Part shown: piece after piece, positions 24,738-35,917 of the stretch | Layout of the letters: each line of letters opens with the position of its first letter | How positions within the stretch are numbered: position 1 is the first letter of the stretch | Source: Ehretia macrophylla | Taxonomy: Eukaryota > Streptophyta > Magnoliopsida > Boraginales > Ehretiaceae | DNA: 64,000 bases | Assembly: GCA_037974665.1 (NCBI GenBank) | Contig: CM075770.1 | Location: forward strand, 67,343,850 to 67,407,849 | Direction: 5' to 3' | The notes under the pieces: generated by a model | Told to the model about the DNA's origin: nothing | The model's input: the letters and a program-made list of their open reading frames with translations, nothing else | The model's database searches: none | Made by a program: the position numbers and the translations under genes

Positions 24738-26645
24738 CGCTATTGCTCGCAACTAATCTTGATCGGTTTGTTGGTCCAACAAAGAAATCCATTCTAGTTG
24801 CTTCTTTTGTCTGGTCGAAAATTGGTATTCTGTTTATAGTGGTTGGGTCTGCAGCAAGCATAGGAGCTAAGGGCGAAAAGAGGTAGAGTGAAGCACAGTC
24901 GGCAACAGCTAATTGGCTCAGGCAATTCTGGTTGTTGGTGCGGGTGTTATCGGGAATTGAGACAACCTGAAGAGGGACCGTTCGCCATAATTTGATTACG
25001 TATATCAACAAAAAGATGCGTAATATGCTTTGCTCAGGCGTCCTATCTCTCGGTTTCGTGTTGGACAGCACGAATATGCTGGATCAAGTGCCTTAGCCAA
25101 GCTAAAGTCTGATTTGATGAAATCCTTCGAAGAAGAGTCCAGTTAACCAATCCTATCATTGGCTTCCCGCATCCTCCGGGGGCCGCTCGGACGAAGAACC
25201 GACAAATCAAGTATGGAATTAGAGCTAAGGTGGGGCATCAACCACAACACAGGTTGTGGACCTATCGAGATGCTTCCTTGCAGAACCCAACAAGGGCTGT
25301 AACTCAATAGAGTGAGTGGGAAACCTTGTAAACGTGAGCAGGAGAATATAGATGGGTCTGTCTTGTCTTAGACTAGCCCTACTCCATCCATCTTGGCTAT
25401 CTTGAGCTTATGAATAAGCTTGGGGCTACTTTTCATTTTCTGCTTACTACTAGGGTTTCCAGCACTAATTCCTACGCTTAATTGGGTCTCATAACCCCCC
25501 TGTGACCTTCACAGCCTGATTAATGCGCTTTAAAAGTGCACTTATATGGCCCTTCGCTAAGCATTTTAGAGTTTCTTTCTCAGGATGTGCCTCTATCTTC
25601 ACCGGTGGATTGGCATAATTATTGTGAACTTTTGTATGCGATTCCTGTTGTTCGTTACCAATGAGTGTAGCATTGATGTCCTTGAGAATTTCCCTGTTTT
25701 CGTATGTGCTTTCATATGTCTGAACTTGAAAAGATTCCTAGAAGCCTGCACATAGTAAGGGCAGAAAAAGGAATAAAGTAGGACAGTCTGCGTCTCTCTA
25801 TCTTCCCATTCCTTGTAAGAAGTCCTAGAAGCCAAGGCAGTAAGGAAGCCAGTCTTTTAGTAAGTCTTTCCCTTCCTTGTACCTACTAACCCTACTCATA
25901 TGCTCACCAGACATCGCCCCCTGCTTTGATTTTGCTGCATTTTCCCTTTGTATGAAATTCCTATCTCTCAAGAGTCAAGGGGCTACGACCCTCGCTAATC
26001 CAACAAGACTTCTTTGTGATTAGCTTATGAAAGTAGAAAAAGGAGTTCCCGCATACCGTACTCTAAGAGCTCCCTAGTCTCACTTTTAGTAGGTAAACCC
26101 TACTCCTAGTAGTGCACTCAGTCCTTTTAGAGAAGACATCGGGCAAGGAAGACTTCCTTATTTCACTTTTATCTATACGATAAGTTTCCACATTTGCGGA
26201 TTACACTGGAGCAAAAACATCTTATTCAACCGGTAATACCACATCTATTTCTATGTAATATGGCATTGCACTTGCTTTGTGATCGGAGAGGAATCTTATC
26301 CTTGCATCCCTTGTTTGGCTACTTTATTACGCTATTCAAAGCATCGAAGACGCTGCCGAACCACTACTCGTGCTAGTAGCTCATCCTCTCGTTCATCCCT
26401 AGTTGCCTTGAGATAAGAATTAGTTAAGATAACAGCTTTTTTTCTTTGAATATATGTATCTCTGTCTCGCCTGCCTGGGGATTTGATTGAACTACTCTGA
26501 ACTCTTTATCAGCATCTGTTTTCAATGCCAGTTGGATTGCTCTGTTGTATTCCTTTGCCCGCCTGTGAGAGCATTATAGCTACGATATTTCTTCTCTTAT
26601 GAAATTTCTAACGAAATGAAACCGATTCAATGGAAGCCCTTCTTC
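24738..26645. other. Spacer, ancestral host DNA piece 4 (no gene recognised)
   Basis: About 1.9 kb between E2 and E3. Small frames at 25835-25599 (minus, 78 codons) and 26194-26376 (plus, 60 codons) match nothing I know. The frame near 25071-24673 crosses the E2 boundary and is an artefact. The texture again resembles mitochondrial spacer DNA. Confidence 0.45.
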
Positions 26646-26650
26646 CTTGT

Positions 26651-29038
26651 TGTCACGCCCCAACTCGACCCTACCTACAATCAGTCAGGACGCAATGAAA
26701 TTTCGGCAGTATAACGACAGTAATTAGGATACCGAGGCTCTAAACCAACCTCTTCACAACTCATACAACCAACTCCACAAACATTCAACAATAAACAACC
26801 CAACCATATTATACAATAATCACTCCTTCAACAATCTATTCATAGTTATATGCCTCCGTTCCAACTTAGTACATAGGCTATACATACATTTCAAAATAGG
26901 TTATAACCAACTTAGTAATCTAGTCATGATCAAAATAAAGACTACTAAATCATTATACATATGTCTTTATAATAAGATAGGTTATACAATACATTGTTTT
27001 ACAACAACTAAGATAATCTCATGGCAATGACTCCTGCACATAAGACTCATCCACATATGGCACATTTCCCTCTTCAAGAGGCACGTACCCGTAGTTGGGC
27101 TCAGTAACACTTGCATGCATGCAATAATTGAGAGATAGCTTATATCAAACAAGCCCAGTGAGGATTCGATAGATCTCTAACAGTATTTACTATATTCCTT
27201 GGAAATCATCCTTTGAGCAGTAAACACACAATAAACATCAATAACAATATAAGCACATTAATTATAATGACCATTCAATAAAGGATACTCTAGTTGGTGT
27301 GGCTCCAAACGCTATCACGATCTCAACCGTTCTTCTTATAACTCCCCATTACTCACATACCCGAGGTACCTCTCTAGCCCCGCCTTCCATGACACCTCCG
27401 TCATGCGAGCTGGGGGTAGCCTATGGTAGTCATGCTGGTTTCAACCTGATAGCCCGATGCTGCCCGAGAGGTGGCACACACATACCAAGACTCAGCAATA
27501 ATAATAGACATTCAATCATAGGAAGACAACCTTTTCCATTGACTATCTCCCGGTTCATCAATAATCAATAATCAACTAATCATCAATCAATTAATAACAT
27601 CAATTAATCAATTAACAACTAAACAACTAAGTTAGATGACAAAGTAGGCCACCCAACTTAACATGCATTAGACACACAACCAAACCCTAATCTAACCATC
27701 AACAACTCACAATTCAATCACTCAAACACCACCTGGCCATCTAAAGGCATATATCAACATTTTAAAGAAAGACAACCTAAACTTATAATAATCATAACTT
27801 ACATTCAACTAATCCAAACAACTCCAAACCACTTCTTATCACTCACCCACTCAATCAACTACATTAGCCCCCTCGAAAACCAACCAAAATACATCCAAAT
27901 CAAGCCCAACAACCCTAAAACCTCAATGCACCTAGGCTGAAATTTCCGGACTTTCACACTGATATCACAATTAAAATTTTGACATTAAAACGGTACTACC
28001 CCATATTTAACAAACTTTTACAAATCGACGGAAATCGATTCCAACCACTACAACTCAAAATGTTCAACAAATAGCCAACAACTCAACATTTAATACCCGA
28101 AAATAAAAATTCATGCTACAACAGTTCGAATCTTATATAAACGCATATAAACGATCCTTAGCATACACTGAGCAATAATATAACATCAATTCAACTTTCT
28201 AACGGTTCAAAATTCAATTATACGCAAACACATAAAAGATGACATTTGAGATCTAAAATTTTTCTCTCACCTTTGATGTGTTATGAAGCTAGAAATATGT
28301 TCAATGGATGCTCAAGTGGTGGAATCAAGCTGTGGTTGATGAAAATTGGCCTTGAATTACAACTTTTAATGAAAATTTGCATTTGAAAACTTGAAGAAAA
28401 ACCTTCTCTTTTCTCCAATGGAGCTCTTGGCCTTGTGTGTGTGAGTGATGATATTTTTGTGCTTTTCTAATGTGTGTTGATGCAATTATACTCAAAGTCA
28501 ATTAAATTAAAAGAAAGTCAAATTAGTTTCCTTAGTCTTTTAATTCTATTTTTAGTCTTTTAATGCAATTTTTGACTATTTTTTTGCTCAAATATTAAAT
28601 TGACTCCTAAACTAATTCTAGAAAATATATTTTAGGTGACAAAGAGTTTTACATTTAAACCATTTCATCCGAGTCGGCTTAAAACTTGATTTCTTGCAAA
28701 AGAAAGTATAAAAACCTTTAAAATTCTATAACCGATTCCAAATCCGTTTTAATCAAACACGGGTCTATTAATACCCGAGGACTAGATTTTAAAACATTTA
28801 AAACACCCTTGTAAAAATTTTAGCGGACAGGTGTTCAAAATACCATTCATTAAAACCGGCAATAAAATTTTTGATTCCATTTTTTATAAAAATTTCATGA
28901 ATGCATACATAGCATGTATTAGGAATATAAGTCACATATCTAGTACATTCTAACTCATATAACACATAAACAGGTCAAAGCACGCAAAACGAGGCAAAAC
29001 ACGCAAATCAAGGTTAAGATGAAAATTAGGGTTTCACA
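26651..29038 (-). repeat. E3 3' LTR (family E)
   Basis: 2388 bp, TGTCACGCCCC...GGGTTTCACA. Same family as the LTRs at 42465, 49877 and 54203. Island at about 27290-27495, with a plus-strand frame that has the antisense orientation and is not taken as a gene. Confidence 0.92.
27137..27156 (-). promoter_or_regulatory. LTR hairpin, E3 (weakened)
   Basis: Only GCTT (27139-27142) and AAGC (27151-27154) still pair well; E4 and G retain six pairs at the same place. The flank CCAGTGAGGA is kept. Confidence 0.4.
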
Positions 29039-29561
29039 TTTTCCCCCCCTCAAAGAAATTTCGTCCCTGAAATTCTTACTTGCTGAATGAAAAAGATCTG
29101 GGTACTGCTGCTGCATCTGATCTCGCCTCTCCCAAGTAGCCTCCTCAATCCTGTGATGCTTCGACAATACTTTGTCCATCGGAATCTTCTTCGATCTCAG
29201 TTCATGTTCCATCTGATCAAGAATGCGAATCGGCCTCTCATCATAAGTCAGATTCTCTTGAAGCTGCAACGGTTCTGGCTCTAAGATATGAGAAGGATTC
29301 GGATTATACTTCCATAAATTAGACACGTGAAAGACATCATGGACATTAGAGAAGTTCTTCGATAAAGCCAGCCGATATACCAACTTGCCAACTCTGCTGG
29401 TAATCTCAAACGGCCCTTCAAACCTCGGACTCAGCTTTCCGCCTTTACCATATCGAGCAAACCCCTTTCGAGGAGATAATTTCAAGAAAACCCTATCCCC
29501 TACTACAAACTCCAAATCCCGTCAATGCTTATCAGCATAACTCTTGAATCTGCTCTGCATT
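28955..29561 (-). pseudogene. E3 pol, integrase C-terminus and chromodomain-like tail
   Basis: Carries FKSYADK, then a TGA at 29522-29524 where relatives have an Arg codon, then VGDRVFLKLSPRKG, GPFEI, HDVFHVSNL and a chromodomain-like tail. In the tail, VLS stands where E1, E4 and G have VLW, so an aromatic residue is lost. The frame passes the hairpin and PPT without a stop and ends 84 bases inside the LTR. Its upstream neighbour in pol is at 32126, on the far side of S1. Confidence 0.88.
29039..29074 (-). promoter_or_regulatory. E3 polypurine tract and pre-PPT hairpin
   Basis: PPT (element sense) CTTTGAGGGGGGGAAAA at 29039-29055. Hairpin 29057-29074: AATTTC, loop AGGGAC, GAAATT. It differs from E1 and E2 by a paired change, G-C to T-A, in the fifth pair. 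Confidence 0.75.
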
Positions 29562-29566
29562 GTAAG

Positions 29567-32120
29567 TGTAACACCCCGATCCCTCTCGAGATCGGGAGTT
29601 CTATCAATCAATCTAATCACAACCCAAATCCAAACCCGGGCATAATTTTCAGGGAAAACGGACGGAGTCTCCCTTGTTGCTAGGCAAAATATAAAACCTG
29701 CAATAGCATTTAAATGGACCATCGCCGTGTCCAACCATACAAAACTTCCTCAAGGCCATCCGAGCCTCGGTTTTCAACAATTAAACTCAGCAGGTATACA
29801 TACATTTCCAATTTAAAAGCTAACCTATCTCTTTTCATTTTTGACCAGTACATTCAAACTAGACAATTAAACCATACTAAGCTACTGCATAAAATAAACT
29901 ATCATGCCATTCTAACTCTTTTCCTTTGGACATTACAAACATGCATTGAAGATAAGCTATGCTAACTGATTACATAAACTAGCTTATCAATTCACCTCAA
30001 CTACTTAGCTAAATTTAAATTACATTTCTTTTAGCAATAAATACCTACAACATATGAAAACATATATCTTTACAACTTCGACACTCAAGCCACATAGGCA
30101 CGCAAGACAACTCTTCAGGCAACGAACTTTCACGAAATCACGAACTTTCCAGCTAACATGACATTTCCTGAAATGTGGTGGTGAGGAATGAGTATACACA
30201 ACACGTATACTCAGTGAGGGCGAGACAGATATCGAATTGGAGAGAAAGAAAGTCGTGCAATGCAAATAAGACAGTTAAGCAATATAACTGATAAATAAGC
30301 AACCAAGACAAACAATCAATACAATAAGCAATTATTGAAAGCATTAATACAACCAATCAAAGCTATACCACACTCTGAAGGCTATGGTTCACTCATACAA
30401 GCAATGTACCATTTCACGAGCGATACATCAATCTCGAGCTTGATGTTGACAACGATGACAATAAGCGCGCATCCACCTTATAACACCAGTTTGGAATACC
30501 CCGGAAGTATCCATCAATCTACGACCCAAATCTCCCTGCGAAGCAACCCAAGCGAGAAAGGGAATAGCAGCGGAGCTAGAGCAACCAACACTGGCAACCC
30601 GAGGCTATCCAGAGAGGCCCATCCCTCACGTGGGAGACACTATGCAATGAAAGACTAGATACAAGGCAATAAACGAGCGATAGCACAACAATACAAACTA
30701 GTGACAACAAACGAGATAACAAGCAATCACAATCAATACTAACATTCAACTAACTTTTCAAGCATAACAAGCAATAATAAGCAACAATAACACCAATTAA
30801 ACAAGTATACCAAGCAACCCTAAGCATTCTATAGGCATAATATCAAGATAACAAGCAAAATCACAAATTGGCCTCAACTATCAAAACACTACCATTTCCA
30901 AACGAGCCACGAGTTCTGGAAACCGACTTCACCAATCCTCCTAGGTCATCATAAGGCACGTCTAAGGACCCCGAAACCCTACTTTATCCTAGAATTCGCG
31001 CAAAGCCCCGATTTTCCCCTTTGCTCGTTTGAACTACAACTATACCAACCAAACACCCAACTAATGTCATAATTGCACCAAAAGTGCTTCCATGGCCTTC
31101 TGAAACAATGCCAACACGCAAAACGAGAAAACGCCAAACTCAACCTAAACGACCCCGACTTTCACTAAGCCATTTTTCTCATTTTTTTCATTACGCAACC
31201 TAAACAAATCATGCATTTAGACATTCTAGCATACCTAGCACATTTCTACATCAACAGACAGCATAACAGCGCCACTTTATCGTTTCAAGGGTTTACTATT
31301 CACTAATTACTATTCATTAATCAATTTAAATTGCAATTTCGATTTTCAACCGTAGAAAATGCTAAAAACCTATAAATACATATTCTACAATCAACAAGGA
31401 ACATTCTTTAAGCAATAAAATGATTAAAATAACAATCCACGCATAAGTTCTAAAAATTAAAGTTTAGACATACATTTTTCAAATGCACAAATAACGATGA
31501 AACCCTCACTTTAGACGCTACTAGACGCTAGGAAAACCACGTTGGATGCCTCGGAACCCCCCCCGTCCACGCTCACACGAAGTTTTGATCATTTGAAGGT
31601 TGAACTCTTTTTTTTTTCTTTTTCTCCTATGGTTTTGGCCCTTTCTATTTTTTTTTCCCAGATTTTCGCATGTTTTGCAATGTATTATGCATATATAAGA
31701 TGACAAGTTGAAATGGTCAAAGCTTCGGTCAACCCGCTAAACCAAAACAGCTATGCGCGACCTTACGAAAACGGCCATAACTTATTCTAGAAAACTCCAA
31801 TTCACGAATGGTTTGAAGCCTCAGAAACTAGACTCATAGAGCTTTCCAACCATATATAATTTGCTACCTAACTCTTACCCAATTGGTTCAGATTTAATTC
31901 CAAAGTTGACCCAAAATTTGACTAACTTAACATTGCATTTTTTTATTTCTAATCCCAAGTTTGCCCTTTATTAAACATTTCAAAAATTCCCACATTGTCC
32001 TAGTTGGTCAATGTAGATGAAAAGTCAACTAGTTTAGTCAAAGAAGGTGAAAGGTCAATAAAATGAAATTTAAATGAACTTTAAATGCTATTAAATATAT
32101 GCCAGGTTCGGGGTATCACA
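29567..32120 (-). mobile_element. S1: solo LTR of family D inside E3 pol, TSD GTAAG
   Basis: 2554 bp, TGTAACACCCC...GGGTATCACA, with GTAAG at 29562-29566 and 32121-32125. Its reverse complement matches the D1 and D2 LTRs from end to end: D starts TGTGATAACCCGAACC and ends GGATCGGGGTGTTACA. No interior remains. Pol sequence resumes on the far side. Island at about 30440-30640. Confidence 0.94.
30190..30212 (-). promoter_or_regulatory. LTR hairpin, S1
   Basis: GAGTATAC (30190-30197), loop ACAACAC, GTATACTC (30205-30212), followed on the plus strand by AGTGAGGG. Confidence 0.6.
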
Positions 32121-32125
32121 GTAAG

Positions 32126-32770
32126 CATTCTCTGCCTGATCAACTGAACATTCTCAATCTTCTCTAGAAGCTCTGGCATAATAGTCGGATTAATAGTCTT
32201 CATCTCCCCTACTTCATCCCAATACAAAGGTGAACGGCACTTACAGCCATAGAGAGCTGCAAAAAGTGTCATCCCAATAGTAGCTTGATAACTATTGTTA
32301 TAGGCAAACTCAGCAAGTGGTAGATGTTTCTCCCAGTTCTTCCCGAAGTCCAGAACACAAGCCCTGAGCATATCCTCCAGAATTTGAATAGTCCTCTCGA
32401 ACTGGCCATCAGTCTAAGGATGATACGCTTTACTGAAGTTAAGCTGAGTACCCAAAGTCTCTTGAAGTTTCTCCCACAAACGAGAAGTAAATCGACAATC
32501 TCGATCTGAGACAATACTAGATGGAATTCTGTAAAGTCTAACAATCTGATCCAAATAAAGATCCATCAATTTTGCAACTTCATCTCCCATCCGCATCGAA
32601 ATAAAGTGAACTGTCTTCATCAAACGATCCACGACAACCCAAATTGCATCATTACCTCTCGGTGTTCTAGGCAAACCAGTGATGAAGTCCATCGTAATAT
32701 GCTCCTATTTCTACTCTGGTATAGCCAACGGCTGAAGTAAACCTGCAAGTCGTTGATGCTCGGCTTTTAC
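32126..32770 (-). pseudogene. E3 pol, integrase core region
   Basis: Open pieces 32692-32414 and 32371-32126 carry MDFITGLP (first Asp), IVSDRDCRF (second Asp, with Cys where relatives have Pro) and FAYNNSYQ. A stop replaces the Gln after AYHP, so the catalytic Glu region is cut off. Another stop near 32773 falls where the zinc-finger segment joins the core. Confidence 0.85.
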
Positions 32771-33721
32771 TCACTGACAAGTCAAACATCTAGATATAAA
32801 CTGAACAACTTCCCTCTTCATATTTTTCCACCAGTAATGTTGTTTCAAATCCCGATACATCTTGTTTCGACCAGGATGAATGGTGTACTTAGAATTATAG
32901 GCCTCCTCCAGAATACCTTGCCTCAAGCCCAGTTTATTGGGAACACAAACCCTGTTCTGAAACTGAAGAATACCATTTTCATGTAATTTGAAGTCAGACT
33001 GATCATCCATGATCTGATCCCTGATCTTCTGAAGTTTTGGATCAAGATGCTGAGCTTCTTTGATCTGAGATAGCAATAAAGGTTGAATATAGAGATGTGA
33101 ACACATCACCCCAACCTGAATCAATTCCAGTCTCCAATAACTGAATTCCTCAAGAACTTCCCACTTTTTGACAGCCAAACAAGAAATACTTGCCTTACGG
33201 CTAAGAGCGTCTGTTGTAACATTTGCCTTCCCATGCAGATAACTGATAGAACAATTATAGTCTCCGAGAAGTTTCATCCATCTCCGTTGACGCATATTCA
33301 ACTCCTTCTTTGAGAACAAATACTTTAGACTCTTATGATCAGTGAAAATCTCGAACTTAGTGCCCCACAAATAATGACGCCACTTTTTCAGTGCGAAAAC
33401 AACGGCTGCTAACTCAAGATCATGAGTCGGATAGTTCACCTCATATGGTTTCAACTTTCTGGAAGCATAAGCAATAACCCGGCCATTATGCATAAGTATA
33501 CAACCCCAACCAACCTTGGATGCATCACTATAGATAACCATATTATCGGTCCCCTCTGCTAGAGCAAGTACTAGAGCGCTAGTCAATCTTTTTTTCAACT
33601 TCTGAAACCCACTCTCACATTTCTCATCCCAAACAAAGCTGGTCCGTTTTTGAGTTAACTTAGAAAGTGGCCTTGTAATCTTAGAAAAGTCTTTGACAAA
33701 CCTACGGTAATAACTCGCCAA
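32771..33721 (-). pseudogene. E3 pol, RNase H and integrase zinc finger
   Basis: A 316-codon open piece: [11 protein letters not shown] (end of RT), MVIYSDAS and [10 protein letters not shown] (RNase H), DALSRKAS, and the integrase HHCC finger ending in SRCLTCQ. It begins after a stop near 33763, where relatives have a Trp codon. Confidence 0.88.
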
Positions 33722-34722
33722 GCCAAGAAAGCTACGAACCTCCGAAACATTCTCTGGCCGTTTCTAAGACATCACCACTTCAATCTTAGTGGGATCTACA
33801 GAAATACCGCTCTATGTGATAACATGGCCAAGAAAAGATATGCTTGTAGCCAAAATTCACATTTGCTGAACTTCGCAAGCAATTGATGCTCCTGTGGCTT
33901 CTGTAAGACAAGCCGTAGATGTTGCTCGTGCTCCAATTCATACTTGGAATAAGCCAAGATATCATCAATAAAGATCACCACGAACTGGTCCAAGTACAGC
34001 TGAAAAACCTGATGCATATGATCCATAAATACTGCCGGTGCATTAGTTAATCCAAAAGGCATAACTACAAACTCGTAATGCCTGTACTGAGTCCTGAAGG
34101 CAGACTTCGGAACATCCTCCATGCGAATCCGAAGCTAATAATACCCCAGCCTCAAGTCAAACTTTGAGTAGACTTTGGCTCCCTGAAGTTGATCAAACAA
34201 CTGGTTAATCAATGGCATAGGTTACTTGTTCTTGATGGTCACTTGCTTCAAACCACGATAGTCGATACACAATCTCAAGGTACCATCCTTCTTCTTCACA
34301 AATAAAACAAGTGCTTCCTATGGTGAAGAACTCTACTGAATGAAACCCTTCTCTATTAACTCCTGCAACTGAGTTTTCAGCTCCTTCAACTCAGCTGGTG
34401 CCATCCGATACACTAATTTAGAAATAGGTTGAGTAACGGGAATAAGATTGATCACAAACTCCACATCTCTCTCTGGTGGCAACCCTGGAAACTCCTCGAG
34501 AAATACATTGGGATATTCCCGAATAATAGGTACTTTGTCCAGCTGTAGCTTATCAGATGGCTTGTTGATCAAATAAGCTAGATAACCCGAACACCCCTTA
34601 CTCACAAGCTTAACGGCTTTAGTTGCTGAGATAACAAAACTCATCTTAGCACCCCAGTTCCCTGCTATCTCTACTACTGGTTAATCTGGCAACCGAAACC
34701 GTACTACCTTCGTTCTACAGTT
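33722..34722 (-). pseudogene. E3 pol, reverse transcriptase
   Basis: Pieces 34644-34333 and 34122-33796 hold the linker SKGCSGYLAYLINKPSDKL, the GLPPERDVEF entry to [12 protein letters not shown] and the FIDD active site. Stops interrupt between about 34130 and 34330. A one-base loss against E4 near 33845 shifts the frame just after KCEFWLQ. Confidence 0.85.
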
Positions 34723-34725
34723 TAA

Positions 34726-35300
34726 CTAGGCATCATACTTAGAAAGCCAATCCATACCCAAGATAACATCATACCCCCGGATAAGAAATAAGATAAGGTC
34801 CGAAGGAAAATTATACCCCTTAACATGTATTTTACAATCCTTACATACTAAGCCAGTCACATACTTATCAGTCAAAGAAGTACTAATCTCAACCACATAA
34901 AGTAGTCTTTCAGGTTGCATATTAACACATTGCACACAAGAAGGAGTAATGAAAGAATGCGTAGCACCAGAATCAATCAACACTTTAACAAGTTGTTCAA
35001 GTATAAGGAAGTTACCTTCCATAACTGCAGTCTCCTTAGGCATCTCCTCCAAATCGACTGTGTAGGCCCGAGCCTGAACCCACTACTGCTAAGGTGCACC
35101 ACCAGTAGGTTGACCCTGATAACCTTGGGTAGCTGCCCGACCCACAGTTCTCCGAAATCTAGGGCAATCCTTCACCCTATGCTGATTGCTGCCACAACCC
35201 AAACACATTCCTGCCTCCGCCTTGCAGTCGGCCTCCACATGGCCCTAATGCTTGCAGTAAGTACACTACAGTGATGAAACATTGCCACTGCCCCTAGAAG
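34726..35300 (-). pseudogene. E3 protease and zinc-knuckle region
   Basis: The piece 35052-34726 has VLIDSGATHSFI, an aspartic-protease motif with DSGA for DTGA, and [13 protein letters not shown], then a stop. Upstream, 35060-35290, the CCHC knuckles are recognisable beside E4's but are broken by stops. Confidence 0.82.
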
Positions 35301-35391
35301 AACCAGAAGCCGAGAAAGTAGCTGTACCAGCCTGCTGCTAAGGTCTCATAACATTAAGCCTATATGGACCCTGAGACTGGGCTGGCCTATA

Positions 35392-35917
35392 CTACGACTG
35401 ACCCTGATAAGACCCCTGCTGAAACTGAGGCCGATAGTAACCCTGCTCACCCTGTGGTCTGAAAGAATCCTGCTGTCCCGAAGGCCTATAACCACCCTGT
35501 TGTACTGAAGGTCTATACATACCCTGTTGGCCCTGCGGCTGAAATGGCCTCTTGCTAGGCTGACTAGGTCCGATCTGCTCCCCCTTTCTCTTCTCTAACC
35601 AAGAAGTTGCATCAAAGGCCTCAGTAAATATATCATACTGATTCAGGGCCATCGCATCCTGAATCTCCGACCTCAAACCCAACATAAACCTCCGGGTCTT
35701 GCGCTCCTCATCAGCTACAAACTCCGGTGTATACCGGGACAATCTAGTGAAAGTGGCCTCATACTGTGCCACTGAAGCATCCCCTTGAACCAAGGACAGA
35801 AACTCTGTCTCTCTCCGTTCTCGTGCAATCCTCGGGACATATCTCGTGCAATCCTCGGGACATACTTCGCCCGAAATGCTCTAAGAAATGTATCCCAAAC
35901 ATATGGAGTACCTCTTG
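35392..35917 (-). pseudogene. E3 gag, C-terminal two thirds
   Basis: Open from 35793 (133 codons): the QYEATFTRLSRY motif, KTRRFMLGLR, then nine-residue repeats built on YRP and QQ. Upstream, the frame is broken by a 23-bp tandem duplication at 35820-35864. Beyond that, VWDTFL is reached where S2 has inserted; the N-terminus is off the window. Confidence 0.85.
35820..35864. repeat. 23-bp tandem duplication in E3 gag
   Basis: CTCGTGCAATCCTCGGGACA with three following bases occurs twice head to tail (starts 35820 and 35843). E4 has one copy at this place. The length is not a multiple of three, so it shifts the gag frame. Confidence 0.85.

Larger units (their letters stand above)
26651..35917 (-). 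mobile_element. E3: decayed E-family gypsy element, left part (right part beyond the window)
   Basis: 3' LTR 26651-29038, PPT, then pol and most of gag on the minus strand, interrupted at 29567 by S1 and cut off at 35917 by S2. The rest of gag and the 5' LTR are not in the window, so they must lie past 64000 unless lost. The flank CTTGT (26646-26650) is the expected TSD. Coding parts carry many stops and at least two frameshifts, more than E4, and E3 hosts all later insertions on its right. It is therefore the oldest E-family copy here. Confidence 0.9.

Noticed and set aside
24673-25071. 132-codon minus-strand ORF at the E2 right border
   Set aside because: It starts in host spacer and ends inside the E2 LTR, so the frame was made by the insertion.
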